From contig JAQFVV010006650.1 of assembly GCA_028023455.1 (NCBI GenBank), positions 363,185 to 427,184 of the forward strand: 64,000 nucleotides of DNA, written 5' to 3'. The notes under the pieces are model-generated. The model made no database searches. It was not told the DNA's origin and saw only the letters and a program-made list of their open reading frames with translations. Numbering within the stretch: the first letter of the stretch is position 1; every line of letters begins with the position of its first letter. The position numbers and the translations under genes are program-made. This stretch comes from Epiperipatus broadwayi. Lineage: Eukaryota > Onychophora > Udeonychophora > Euonychophora > Peripatidae. Below are positions 36,105 through 55,249 of this stretch, piece after piece.

Positions 36105-37830
36105 TATCATCATCACTTTACCCAGTATTCATATACTGCAGAATGAAACTCCCTCCAAGTTTAATTCAGTTTAAATAATCTTTAGGTTCTTAGTCTATAT
36201 TAGACCAGATAACTTCCTTATTCCTTTTCCCATCTCATATGTAGTCACTTTCTAGATTTTTTTCAATCCCTTGGGATCTAGTTTAAGATGTCATCTGTCT
36301 ATATATTAGTAGATATTTAATAAATATATTCAACCATATCTCCTTCAGACTTTTATCTATTTTTATTTAATATCAGAAATATCAATTGATTATTTTACTA
36401 ATATATATCATTTTGGATTATTTCTTTTATGGCTAATATATTTGTGCCATTCTCTTAAGTATGAAGTCTCAAAGTCATACTTAAAAAAATGGTAAATCAC
36501 TTTCATTAGCAGCTTCCTTTTTAGAGAGGTATACATATTTTTATTTAATATTATTCCTATTAAATGTTGTTCATCCAAGTTTAATTATATGATACAATTT
36601 CATTCATTATGTTACCAGCTATATTAGTAATTTGACACAGACCTTCAGAGTTGTAACATCTTTTAATTGATTATTACCAATCATTATTTTTTTTCTTTTC
36701 AAAAAATCAACTGAATATAATTTTAGAGTTTATTAGCATTTATCTTTATTACTACTTTCATAATTTCACCTGATAACTCTAGCAACATTTCATTAAACTC
36801 TGAATTGAAATATTATTTCCAAAACAATCAGCTCATCCATTTAATTTTTCCCCTTATCTTTCCATTTTAATAATTAAATTACTTCTTGTAAATCTACTGT
36901 GAAGTTATTGGGAAATATAGAAATATTTGTTGGACATCCTTCTTAATTTTAATGTTTTTAATATACCTATATAATTTAAATATTACTGCTAATATCAGGT
37001 AAATATTCCTAATTTTATGAAAATATTATGGTCTATAGCTTGATAATATAAAGCTTTAATCACTGCATACATAATTATAATATCAAATGATTTTTCATTA
37101 TCTACAAATTCACAGCATAATGACAACTTATATTGATTTATTTTTTTTTTTGTATGTCATCCACTGTTGTAAAACAACGTTTAAATCCAGCTTGTTATTT
37201 TCGTTTGTTAAAATTCAAACTTCTCAATAGGTATAATTAATTTATTAAATGTTTTTTCTTAGAAATGATAAATGGGTACCAAGTTTTAATTTATATCTTT
37301 TTACCATCTTTTTTTTAAATGTAAATGTTACCATTACATTTTTTCCAATCATCTGGTACGTCTTCATCGTTTAGACATTTGGTATGTAACTTTACCAATA
37401 CTTTTGTATTACTTTACCTATAATTTCATTATTACCTGGAACTTTTCCTTTTTTTATATACATTAAAGTGCAAGTCTCATTTCTTCTTATAAAATGCAAG
37501 GCAATTTAGAATATGTTGTACTAGTCTGTGATACTTAGTTTTTTTTTTGTTTTGTTTTGTTTGTTATTGTACAATTCTTTATAGAACTTTTTCTTGCATT
37601 TCATTATGCCATTTATCATTTTAGTAGTTTTATATATTTTTCTTGTTACAGAAAAAATGTTTTTTTTGTTTTTTTTTTTTACACATTTAAGACTTTTACT
37701 GTTTTTTATAGATTTCCTGCTATAGATTTTTTGCTACTTTACAAATATTTTCTTATATCATTATTACTTTTTTTTTTACTGATCTTACTAATCAAATTTA
37801 AAAATTAACTGCTTTTAGTCTAGAACATTG
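36105..37830 (-). mobile_element. Ancient RTE remnant, copy E
   Basis: Matches copy A in the same orientation, with heavy decay. The 3' end (near 36130: ATACTGCAGAATGAAACTCC) is followed by recognisable blocks equivalent to CKRP, the YGSETW region, FVDYEKAFDS (near 37090-37120), FKSGF (near 37185), CLNDKD (near 37370) and KKGKAPGN (near 37440-37460). Traces run up to the linker near 37800. All frames are destroyed. It is much older than copies A-D. Confidence 0.75.
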
Positions 37831-38640
37831 GGTTAGAAAAGTATTTATAAGTCAGTTATAAATATTTTATATATGTAAAAACAGGTTAAATCTAATATTT
37901 CTTGAGAAAAGTATTTTAGCTTCCGATTGTTAATTGTAATTAATAGTTATCCAGCAAAATAAATATATCTTTCATTGTTATAAGGAAATACTCCTACATC
38001 ATAATTTTTATCACACATATATACATACATTACTAAAGACTAAGAGATATAAGATGGCTATTATAGTGGGGTTATCATTTTATTGCGAAGAATTAAATGA
38101 AATCTTAGCCATATCAGTGGGGGGGGAACGTTTTTTTTTCTGTTGTTTTTTTATAAATTAATTAAATAAGAGTTTTTTTTTTTTTGGTTGTTTTTTTGCA
38201 ACAATGACTACAAAGTTAATTTAAAGTTAATAAAAAAATGTTAATAACAATAAGACGATTACGAGCAAAATTATAAATAAATTTAATTATACAGTTTAAA
38301 TTTAATATAGTTTGCTATATTCTAAATGCAATTTATTCAAGCGTTTTAATATTCAGCATTAATCCGTAAAATTTGATTAACACGATTTTAGTAAAATAAT
38401 TAAGATATTACGCATGGGAGAAAAAGAAACATAAAGAGCCATGAGTGTGTGTGTGTGCTGAAAATCAGATATATTAATGTTTAACGTGGATTAAAGTTTA
38501 TATCTGTGCTAGACAAAATCTCTAGTTTAATAAATGATTAGTAATAGTCATTACGTGTTTATCAAAAAGTTGATAACGTAAAAGTTGGGAGAGGAGTAAA
38601 TTGACGCTTGAAAATAAAAATAAGACAATTTGTTCTACAT
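37831..38640. other. No recognisable gene
   Basis: AT-rich. A run of eight or nine G at about 38119-38127 followed by a T-run near 38131 is the only striking feature; no LTR-like TG start follows it. Confidence 0.45.
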
Positions 38641-38674
38641 AAATACTCTACTTGTAATAGTGATGTATATGAGA

Positions 38675-38760
38675 TATGATGGCCTGGCCCAACTGATGAG
38701 TGCTGGTTCAGCACAAAATGCATCTTGGGAGATGTATTTTATTGTATCTTTATATATATA
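38675..38760 (+). ncRNA. Hammerhead-like motif, second type (likely inactive)
   Basis: CTGATGA is followed by a five-pair stem (GTGCT/AGCAC), then AAAA where GAAA is expected, then a good seven-pair stem ATGCATC/GATGTAT. The G12 position is A and I cannot find a convincing helix I, so catalysis is unlikely. The sequence is shared with 40330-40385, so it belongs to a repeat family, and it ends in a short (TA)n. Confidence 0.4.
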
Positions 38761-40289
38761 TAATTATTTGTGAAATAAAAAAGAATGGAGATATATGGAA
38801 GTTGTCTATCTATAAAAAAAGTAAAATAATTAATTAACATTTTCCCTAGAAGTAAAATATTTTAATTAACATTTTCCCTAGAAAACAAATTAAAAAAATA
38901 TTTAACATTTCAATTTTTTTTTTTCTATAAATAATATTAATTGTTTACCGTTTTCAAATAAATATTAACTGTAAATTATTTATTTACAGCAATAAGAGTT
39001 ATTCCAAAGTAGCAAATGATTATTTTTCTTTCTTACAGTAAAATAATGGTCCTTCTTAATTTTTTTATCTCTAGTGTTATATATTATAAGTATGAGTAGT
39101 CAGCACCCCAGATTCATTTTCGATTTTTCTCTTATAAATGTGAATAAGTAATTTATAATTGGAACAATTGCAATAAATGTGAAAGACAAATGTAATTCAA
39201 GATAACATTAAAAAATAGCTTGATTGTGCAAATAAGATTTAATGAAGAGTAATTATATTCTTAATTACATTGTTTTATTTTTGAGTCATAAGTTCTCATT
39301 GATAAAGCCAAAAATCAAAACAATTGTTTAAAATGAAAAAAAAAAAAAATCATTCTTTGATAATCAATAGTTTGTCAAACTTACTATATATTTTTCTAGA
39401 GTAAACAAAGGAGAAAAAAAAATAGATTTTAATTATATTGAATTAAAATTAGTTTTAATTTAAAAAAAAAAAATGTTTTTAAACGAGTTATAATAATAAA
39501 CCTTTTTTTTAAAAAAAAAAAGAAAAGTAACAGACAATTTAGATGATAGTTAGTTTCATAAATTTGTATGGAATATCCAAATTTTTAATAAGTTTTGATA
39601 AATAACGACATTTCAACTTTTTCTCTATATAATATTTTTAATATCTATAATCTTATATCAGCAAAATGAACTTAAGTGTATTGGGTATTATAGTCCAAAT
39701 AACATTATACAATATGGATAAATCTCCTAACAAGACTAAGTTCTGTTGTAACATAATTTTAAATTTACAATTAAAATAAATAAATATTTAAATCAAAATG
39801 AATATAATATAAAATGTTCCACTTGTATGAATGTAAATAAGTTTTACAAATCCAAAATTATTAAAAATATTTTTTTGTTCAAAATTCACGTTCTTCTGAT
39901 GATCCTAAATATATTTTTCATCAACGATGATACACTTAAATAATATTTTGCTTCAACATAAGCAGACTGCAGTGAAATATAAATAATATTCTTATTTTGG
40001 AAATAATGAATATTATTTTTTTAGCTAAAATTATAATTTCAGCACATTTATATTTCATTAACAAAATATACTTTTAAAAATACGATTTATTGTCTAACAT
40101 CATTCAATATGATATCTAATACTGATATAAAAAATAAAAATGAATTAATTCTAAAAACATCTATTTATCTATAAAGAAAGTTACTACTTATAATTAAATA
40201 ATTATTCTGCTAAATTGAACTGTTTCTTTTTTTTTTTTTTCAATACTATTTTTGTCACATGTAACTTGGAATAAATTTGTAAATGTATC
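38761..40289. other. No recognisable gene
   Basis: AT-rich with A- and T-runs; a duplicated TTAATTAACATTTTCCCTAG (near 38830 and 38865) is the only local repeat noted. Confidence 0.45.
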
Positions 40290-40487
40290 TGAAAATTAGC
40301 TCAGCTGGTATAAATATTATAGTGTTGACCAACTGATGAATGCTGGTTCAGTGTGAAATATATATATTGGAGATCATTTATTTTTTTCACATGTATGAAG
40401 TCTTATGTATCCGGTTATATAAGATGGAGTAGACAACTAATGGGAATTTAAAAGTCTGGGTTCAAATCCACTCTTTTTACATCTAGC
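40290..40487 (+). repeat. tRNA-derived SINE-like sequence with hammerhead-like segment
   Basis: TTAGCTCAGCTGGTA (near 40297) fits a tRNA D-arm / Pol III A box, and CTGGGTTCAAATCC (near 40458) fits a T-arm / B box. Between them lies CTGATGA, a stem-loop (ATGCT/AGTGT with wobbles) and an intact GAAA, homologous to the 38675 motif. The A-to-B spacing of about 150 bp is longer than in a tRNA, so the copy may be composite. A tRNA-like promoter combined with a hammerhead is known from the Smα SINEs of schistosomes. Confidence 0.45.
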
Positions 40488-40500
40488 TTAAAATACTAAA

Positions 40501-40534
<34 letters not shown>

Positions 40535-40546
40535 TTTAGTATTTTA
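40488..40546. repeat. Perfect palindrome around a (TA)n core
   Basis: TTAAAATACTAAATAC, then (TA)n, then GTATTTAGTATTTTAA: 16-bp unique arms flank a TA repeat. This is expected to extrude a cruciform. Confidence 0.85.
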
Positions 40547-40988
40547 AGATAGATGAGATATGCTTGTATATATATTATATATATATATATATATGGCTGC
40601 AGAAAGGAGTTTGCTATTAACTGAAAGGAGACCCTTTGTTTCCTCTTGGAGGCCTTAAAGGAACCGAGCAGGGCATATTCCTAATGTCCACTCCATACGT
40701 TCTTTTTGTTGCAGCTGTTATTACTATGTGTTTATTCATATAGTATACGAACATGGATGGGCTGCTCACCAACATGCATTAGCCAGCATGGTGAGTTTAT
40801 TGGCTTTTTACCTCTGAGTTTAAGATCAAGAAACATCATGGTTTTTCTTCTCAATGCCAGATAAGGCAGAATGAATGTTTGTGTAAATGATAAATATTTT
40901 TCCAATACATATATACAATTATGACAGACAAAAATAAAGCATGGCCCTTATTTCCAGGAGGCTGTAAAGTCACCAACCAAGGCAGCAG

Positions 40989-42502
40989 TTGGTAGCTAAA
41001 GGTGGAGGGTGCCTAGAATCCCCTGATTGCAGACCCAGGCTGCCATTTGATGGCAACATTTATTTAGGTACTTACAATTGCAGATCACTTTCAAGAGAAG
41101 GAAGATTTCAAGAATTAGAAGATGCTCTCTCTTATATTAAATGGGATATTATTGGACTTTGTGAAGTTAGAAGAAAAGTTAAAGAGACAATTAATTCAAA
41201 AAGTGGACATATATTCTATTACAAAGGCACAAATATTTGAAATACAAGTGGAGTAGGATTCATTATAAATAAAAAGTGGAAGAACAATATTGTGGAGATG
41301 GATGGTGTATCAGAAAGAGTGGCAATATTAGTTATACAACTTACTAGCAGATACCAAATGCAGATAATTCAGGTTTATGCCTCAACAAGTTGTCATAGTG
41401 ATGAAGTAGTAGAAAATTTTTTTATGGATGTACAAAAGGCTTTTGATCAGAGTAAACAACATTTTAAAATTGTTATGGGAGGCTTTAATGCTAGGATTAA
41501 TAAAAAACAAATGAAAGATGAAAGTGGTGTAGGTAATTTTGGTTATAGAAATAAAAATGAGAGAGGACATAGACTTGTGGTGTTTGCAGAAAAAGAAAAA
41601 CTTTATATTATGAATTCTTTTTTTGAGAAAAATGTTAAAAGAAAATGGACATAGAAGCATTAAAATGAAGGTACAGCAGAATTGGATTATATTTTGACTA
41701 ACAGGAAATAAATATTTCAAGATTGTAATGTTCTTTATAGATTTAACACAGGAGATGATCATCGATTAGTAAGGTGCAAGATACATGTTAATGTAAAACT
41801 AGAAAGACAAAAATTGTTAAGAAAAATAATATTTACAGATGATATTCCTAACCTTCAGACACATTCTAATGAATTTAAATTAGAACTTACAAATCGGTTT
41901 CAAGTATTAGTAGATTTTGAACATGATTCAGATTTGAATGAAATTAATAGAAAAATAACTGATACATTTTTAAAAACTGCAACAAAGATATCTGGTAGAA
42001 AAAAGCAGCAAATAAAATTTTTACTGAGACTAGAGAATTTATGAAAAAAAGGAGAAATATGAAGATATACAAAAATGATGCATTAAAAAGAATTAAATGC
42101 CTCGAATTTTGTAAAATGGTGCGGAAAAGAGTTGAAAATGATATAAGAAAGTATAACTGTGAACTAGCAAGAAAAGCTATAGAAGAAAATAAAAGTCTTA
42201 AAAATGTAAAACAACATTTTGGTATTGGTAGGAAATTTATATCTGCAATAAGACAATAAGATGGAATTATTACTAAAAAAAGATTGGACATAATGAGTAG
42301 AGTAGAAGATTTTTATCAAGAATTATATAGTAATAGAAAACAACTACCTCCTATATCTATTACATGTTCCGAATTGCCCAGAATTTTAAATGAAAAAGTG
42401 AGAAATGCAATCAAATGTATGAAGAAAGGAAAGGCTCCAGGTAATGATGGAATTATAATTGATATATTAAAAGAAGCAGGTGAAGAAACAGAAAATATTT
42501 AG
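40989..42502 (+). pseudogene. RTE endonuclease and linker (copy B)
   Basis: Broken frames carry LGTYNCRSL, GLCEVRR, a stop after KGTNI, QVYASTS, VMGGFNARI (the Asp of GDFN is Gly), several stops around KRKWT and the TNRK block, then GDDHR (SDH changed). The linker continues through SGRKKQQ, the [16 protein letters not shown] region and KKGKAPGNDG before breaking again at 42500. Loss of the GDFN aspartate and multiple stops make this endonuclease dead. Confidence 0.8.
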
Positions 42503-42683
42503 CAAAGTTATATACTAAATGTCTAAATGATAAATATGTATCGGATGATTGGAAGAATGCAATAATAATATTAATATTTAAAAAAGGTGATAAAAATATA
42601 TTAGAAATTACAGACCTATCAGCCTTTTATCAGTTTTATATAAAATTTATACCAAGATAATTACAACTCATCTACAGAGAAAA

Positions 42684-43862
42684 TTGGATTTTCACCAACC
42701 AAGAGAAAAAGCTGGGTTTAAAAGTTGTTTTAGTACAGTAGATCATATTCAGGTCCTGAGAGAAGTTATAGAAAGGACAAATGAATATGAGTTGTCATTA
42801 TGTTTTGGATTTGTAGATTATGAAAAGGCATTTGATTCTATAAACATTTCTTCAGTGATTAAAGCATTGGATCATCAAGGTATAATTCCAGGATATTGTC
42901 ATATTTTAAAGAATATTTATAAAAATGCAACAGCAACAATTGGATTACATAATGATACTGAGAAAGTCAACATTGAGAAAGGTGTAAGACAAGGTGACTC
43001 CATATCTCCAAAAATTTTTGCAGCAGTGCTGCAAGAAGTATTTTGTGGATTACAATGGGAAACTAAAGGAGTGAAAGTAAATGGAGATTATTTAAGTCAT
43101 TTATATTTTGCAGATGATGTAGTTGTTTTGAAAATAATGCTTCAAAGCTGTAGGAAATGTTGCAGGAGTTATCAGATGAAAGTAGGACTAAAGATAAATG
43201 TTAAAAAGATTAAAGTAATGTTTAATCGATTTGTTCAAAATATGAAAATAAAGATTGATTATGATGAATTAGAACAATTTAACAGTTACAAATACTTTAT
43301 TCAGATTATTAATACAGATGGAAACATAATGGAGGAAATTAACCATAGAATTAAACTTTGTTGGAGTGCTTTTGGTAGAAATAACTTGATACTAAAAGGA
43401 AATATGCCTATGTGTTTGAAAAAGAAGGTTTTCAACAAATGCATTTTACCAGTTCTTACTTATGGATCTGAGACTTGGAAACTCAATAGAAGAGCAATAC
43501 AGACACTTCAGACCACTCAAAGAAGTATGGAGAGATGTATGTTGGGAGTAACAAGAAGAGATCGAAAATGCAATGTATGGGTAAGAGAACAAACAGGTGT
43601 TACTGACCTAATTGAAAAAATTAAAAGATTGAAGTGGAGTTGGGCTAGATATATTGCTAGAAGGGATGATAATAGATGGACAATTGAAATTTTAAACTGG
43701 ATTTCAAGAGATTGTAAAAGACCCAGTATGAGACCACATGTGAGATGGATGGATGAAATAAGAAAGTGTGCAGGGATGATGTCGAGAAGAGAAGCTAAAG
43801 ATCAGAGAAAATGGATTAAAGTTGGAGAGACCTTCATTCTGCAGTGGATTGATAATGGTTGA
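42684..43862 (+). pseudogene. RTE reverse transcriptase and C-terminal region (copy B)
   Basis: A 392-residue open stretch, the longest RT frame in the window. FVDYEKAFDS (43-52), RQGDSISPK (102-110) and FADDVV (142-147) are present, so the catalytic residues remain. Immediately after FADDVVV the protein is out of frame for about 17 residues (two compensating indels) before VGLKINVKK resumes, removing a conserved ASELQEML block. The C-terminal part (YGSETWKL, TRRDRKCNVWV, HVRWMDEI, ILQWIDNG) runs to the natural stop. It lacks an intact upstream region and is not expected to work. Confidence 0.85.
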
Positions 43863-43865
43863 TAA

Positions 43866-46271
<2,406 letters not shown>

Positions 46272-46318
46272 TTCCACAATATATGTAATATTCAAGTCTA
46301 TATATATATATCAAAATA

Positions 46319-46840
46319 CAGTAAAATTCACATAAATTATATTATTTTTTGAAGTATACATCTTGTAGTTTTTATCAACGATATAACAGTGAATAATCAA
46401 AATCAGACAACCTTTTTAATATTTGATGATTGATGATTCATTAACATTTGATGATTTCTTGAAATCAAAAATTGTGCAAATTGAACATTGCCTTTATATA
46501 CGTAAAATAAAAGTAGCTATGTTGATTTCAATAAATTGTCATATGTTAATGAATCATCAATCATCAAATGTTAAAATAACAGAATTATGGGAAATCTGAA
46601 TTGAACTATGGATATTGAGGAAGGTTGTCTCATTTTGATTATTCACTGTTATGTAGTTGATAAAGACTATAAGATGTAAAGTCAAAAGTACTTCTAGTCT
46701 TGCATTGGTGGTTGAGAGGTCAGCATGACTGCCTTTCCCTTGCAGGCAGTTGACCGGGTTGTAGGTTCACGTCCCGGCTGATGCTATGACACTTAAAAAA
46801 AGTACTTCTAAAAATAATATAATTTTGCGGAACTTCACTG
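46319..46840. mobile_element. Fold-back MITE (TA target), interrupted by a SINE
   Basis: The ends are inverted repeats: CAGTAAAATTCACATAAATT at the left and its diverged complement (AATTTTGCGGAACTTCACTG) at the right, each next to a TA target dinucleotide (46317-46318 and 46841-46842). Inner segments are also inverted: CAACGATATAACAGTGAATA (near 46376) against TTCACTGTTATGTAGTTG (near 46643), and TGATGATTGATGATTCATTA against TAATGAATCATCAATCATCA. Most of the unit therefore folds into one hairpin. The CAGT ends and TA target suggest a Tc1/mariner/pogo-derived MITE. There is no transposase. A SINE-like insertion occupies 46697-46797. Confidence 0.75.
46697..46797 (+). ncRNA. tRNA-Gly-like SINE or tRNA retropseudogene
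   Basis: Positions 46702-46784 resemble a tRNA-Gly(TCC): GCATTGGTGG start, A-box-like TGGTTGAGAGG, a six-pair anticodon stem (ACTGCC/GGCAGT) enclosing TTTCCC, B box GGTTCACGTCC, and a 3' acceptor strand CTGATGC pairing with GCATTGG. The T arm has about seven extra bases and the anticodon loop is enlarged, so it is not a functional tRNA. The insertion is flanked by 13-bp direct repeats AAAAGTACTTCTA (46684-46696 and 46798-46810) and ends in an A-rich run, the marks of LINE-driven retroposition. Confidence 0.65.
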
Positions 46841-46900
46841 TATTTTGATATATATATATATATATATATATTATATTTTGATATATATATATATATATAT
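46841..46900. repeat. TA-rich spacer between the MITE and RTE copy C
   Basis: Two (TA)n tracts, each preceded by TATTTTGAT; the second repeats the flank of the first. Confidence 0.8.
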
Positions 46901-49405
46901 CATTATCAACCATTATCAATCCACTGCAGGATGAAGGTCTCTCCAAGTTTAATCCATCTTCAATTTTTAGCTTCTCTTCTCCACATCACGCCTGCACACT
47001 TTTTTATTTCTTCCATCCATCTCAAATGTGGTCTCTTTCTGGGTCTTTTACAATCTCTTGGAATACAGTTTAAAATTTCAATTGTCCATCTATTATCATC
47101 TCTTCTAGCAATATGTCCAGCCCAACTTCACATCAATCTTTTAATTTTTTCAATGAGGTCAGTAACACCTGTTTGTTCTCTTACCCATACATTGCGTTTT
47201 CGATCTCTTCTTGTTACTCCCAACATACATCTCTCGATACTTCTTTGAGTGGTCTGAAGTATCTGTGTTGCTCTTCTTTTGAGTGTCCAAGTCTCAGATC
47301 CATAAGTAAGTACTGGTAAAACACATTTGTTAAAAACCTTCCTTTTCAAACACATAGGCATATTTCATTTTAGTATCAAGTTATTTCTACCAAAAGCACT
47401 CCATCCAAGTTTAATTCTATGAATAATTTCCTCCATTATGTTTCCATCTGTATTAATAATCTGACCAAGGTATTTGTAACCATTAACTTCTTCTAATTCA
47501 TCATAATCAATCATTATTTTAATATTTTGAGCAAATCGATTAAACATTATTTTAGTCTTTTTAACATTTATCTTTAGTCCTACTTTTCTACTTTCATCTA
47601 TAACTCCTGAAACATTTCCTGAAGCTCTGAAGCATTATTTGCAAAAACAACTACACCATCTGCGAAATCTAAATGACTTAAATAATCTCCATTTACTTTC
47701 ACTCCTTTAGTTTCCCATTTTAATCCACAAAATACTTCTTGCAGCACTGCTGTAAAAAGTTTTGGAGATATGGAGTCACCATGTCTTACACCTTTCTCAA
47801 TGTTGACTTTCCCAGTATCATTATGTAATCTAATTGTTGCTGTTGCATTTTTATAAATATTCTTTAAAATATGACAATATCCTGGATCTATACCTTGATC
47901 CAATGCTTTAATCACTGAAGAAATGTTTATAGAATCAAATGCCATTTCATAATCTACAAATCCAAAACATAATAACAACTCATATTCATTTGTCCTTTCT
48001 ATAACTTCTCTCAATACCTGAATAAGATCTACTGTACTAAAACCACTTTTAAATCCAGCTTGTTGTCTTGGTTGGTGGAAATCCAATGTTCTCTGTAGAC
48101 AAGTTGCAATTATCTTGGTAAAAATTTTATATAAAACTGATAAAAGGCTGATAGGTCTGTAATTTCTAATATCTTCTTTATCATCTTTTTTAAATATTAA
48201 TATTATTACTGCATTCTTCCAATCATCCGATACATCTTTATCATTTAGACATTTAGTATATAACTTTGCTAAAAAAAATTATGTTTCTTCACCTGCTTCT
48301 TTTAAAATATCAATTATAATTCCATCATTACCTGGAGCCTTTCCTTTCTTCATACATTTAATTGCATTTCTCACTTTTTCATTTAAAATTTTGGGCAATT
48401 TGGAAGATGTAATAGATATAGGAGGTACTTGTTCTTTATTACTATATAATTCTTGATAAAAATTATCTACCAATTTCATGATGTCATCTCTCTTTTTAGT
48501 AATAATTCCATCTTTTTTTCTTATTGCAGATATAAATTTCCTACCAATACCAAAATGTTGTTTTACATTCTTAAGACTTTTATTTTCTTCTACAGCTTTT
48601 TTTGCTAGTTCACAGTTATACTTTTTTATATCATTTTCAACTCTTTTCCACACTATTTTACAAAATTCGAGATATTCACTTCTTTTTAATGCATCATTTT
48701 TGTATATCTTCATATTTCTTCTTTTCTTCATAAATTCTCTAGTCTCAGTAAAAATTTTATTGGTCAATTGCTGCTTTTTTCTACCAGCTATTTTTGTTGC
48801 AGTTTTTAAAAGTGTATCAGTTATTTTCATATTAATGTCATTCAAATCTGAATCATGTTCAAAATCTACTATTACTTGAAACCGATTTGTAAGTTCTAAT
48901 TTAAAATCATTAGAATGTTTCTGAAGATTAGGAATATCAACTGTAAATATTGTTTTTCTTAACAATTTTTGCCTTTCTAGTTTTACATTAACACGTATCT
49001 TGCACCTTACTAATCGATGATCACTTCCTGTGTTAAATCTATTAAGAACATTACAATCTTGAAATATGTATTACCTGTTAGTCAAAATATAATCCAATTC
49101 TGCTGTACCTTCAATTTGGATGCTTCCATGTCCATTTTCTTTTAGCATTTTTCTCAAAAAAAGAATTCATAATATAAAGTTTTTATTTTTCTGCAAACTC
49201 CACAAGTCCATGTCCTCTCTCATTTCTATTACCATAACCAAAATTACCTACAGCACTTTCATCTTTCATTTGTTTACCAATTCTAGCATTAAAGTCTCCC
49301 ATAACAATTTTAAAATGTTGTTTACTCTGATCAAAAGCCTTTTGTACATCCATATAAAAATCTTCTACTACTTCATCACTATGAGAACTTGTTGGGGCAT
49401 AAACC

Positions 49406-49409
<4 letters not shown>
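46901..49409 (-). mobile_element. RTE element, copy C (5'-truncated)
   Basis: 3' end as in copy A (CATTATCAACCATTATCAAT on the plus strand). It extends through the C-terminal region, RT, linker and the second half of the endonuclease, and stops abruptly within the QVYAPTS block at 49409, where a (TA)n tract begins. Frames: 47128-47361, 47365-47547, 47598-48086 and 48279-48965. The RT motif FADD is FADG and RQGD is RHGD, so the enzyme is dead even where open. The linker frame (228 residues) is intact. Confidence 0.88.
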
Positions 49410-49459
<50 letters not shown>

Positions 49460-49474
49460 GGTTTATATATCTCA

Positions 49475-49539
<65 letters not shown>
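49410..49539. repeat. (TA)n-(TA)n-(GA)n junction between inverted RTE copies
   Basis: TA repeats at 49410-49455, a 24-bp spacer (AAGGTTTATATATCTCAAGA region), TA repeats at 49479-49510, then (GA)n at 49511-49538. The GA tract runs straight into the AGAATTTATGAA of copy D. Confidence 0.93.
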
Positions 49540-53096
<3,557 letters not shown>

Positions 53097-53590
53097 GTCA
53101 TGTTTATATTTGTATATTAACATAGCTTCCTTTATTTTTTATTGTTATTTTTTCAATTTGCAATATATTTACATTATTAAAATTGAAGTCAAAATCACAA
53201 ATACATGACTTATTATGGTTGTAAAAAGCAGATGCTGAAATATTATTTTCTACTTTACAATTTTGTTTCTATTTCTGAGCCCATTTTAATAAAAGCAAGT
53301 ACTCTTTATTTCCTTTTTTCAACATACATCTTGATTCGTCTATATATCCACTACCACATGTAAATATTCATTTATAAATGACATATTTTTTATTTATAAA
53401 TGAGGTTTTATCTTTAGTTATTTATTAATTTGTTTAATGTAGGAGATGTGTAAAATGCAATATCATATATATCTTTATAAATATCCCTTATACAATTTAC
53501 TTAATTATTTGAAGTATATGGTATTCATATCCATATTTTTTATTAGCAGGAAAAGCAATATTATTATTAAATTTTTATTCTTATATTTTG
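53097..53590 (-). pseudogene. Penelope-like endonuclease-region fragment (minus strand)
   Basis: The reverse complement of this stretch matches 63500-64000 throughout. On the minus strand the GIY-YIG part reads TCGSGYIDESRCMLKK, compared with RCGSGYIGESRCMLVKK at the other copy; here the YIG glycine is Asp. Stops occur upstream and downstream. Shared flanking blocks include CCTGCTAATAAAAAATATGG and TTTACACATCTCCTACATTA (minus strand). Confidence 0.75.
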
Positions 53591-53706
53591 TATTATATAT
53601 ATATAATGTTATTAGAGATTTTCAATTTGATACTCCTATGCAGATTAGACTCTTGAGAATGGTGAACAAAAGGGAGTTTTCAGAATGTTTATTTTATAAA
53701 AATTAA
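53591..53706 (+). pseudogene. Penelope-like fragment (plus strand) abutting the minus fragment
   Basis: Frame with NVIRDFQFDTPMQIRLL and MVNKREFSECLFYKN, starting with the same NVIRDF string that opens the copy at 63482. Its orientation is opposite to the adjacent fragment, so the two meet head to head at a TA-rich joint near 53590. The sequence looks like an N-terminal-side piece of the same element type. Assignment rests on context. Confidence 0.4.

Positions 53707-55249
<1,543 letters not shown>

Larger units (their letters stand above)
40595..43868 (+). mobile_element. RTE-type non-LTR retrotransposon, copy B (full length, inactivated)
   Basis: Complete 3.27-kb copy of the same element as 18561-21848, opposite orientation, with the same 5' start (GGCTGCAGAAAGGAG) and 3' end (GGATTGATAATGGTTGATAAT). 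TA repeats flank both ends. It carries more substitutions than copy A. (TA)n tracts with a short unique spacer continue to 43951. Confidence 0.9.

Noticed and set aside
36105-37830. Independent gene in the decayed RTE stretch (for example the 83-codon ORF at 37557-37808)
   Set aside because: The ORF is antisense to recognisable RTE linker sequence and consists of Phe/Leu/Tyr-rich random translation.
38119-38140. G-run followed by a T-run as a polypurine tract and LTR start
   Set aside because: No TG-led repeat follows, and no second copy of the downstream sequence exists in the window.
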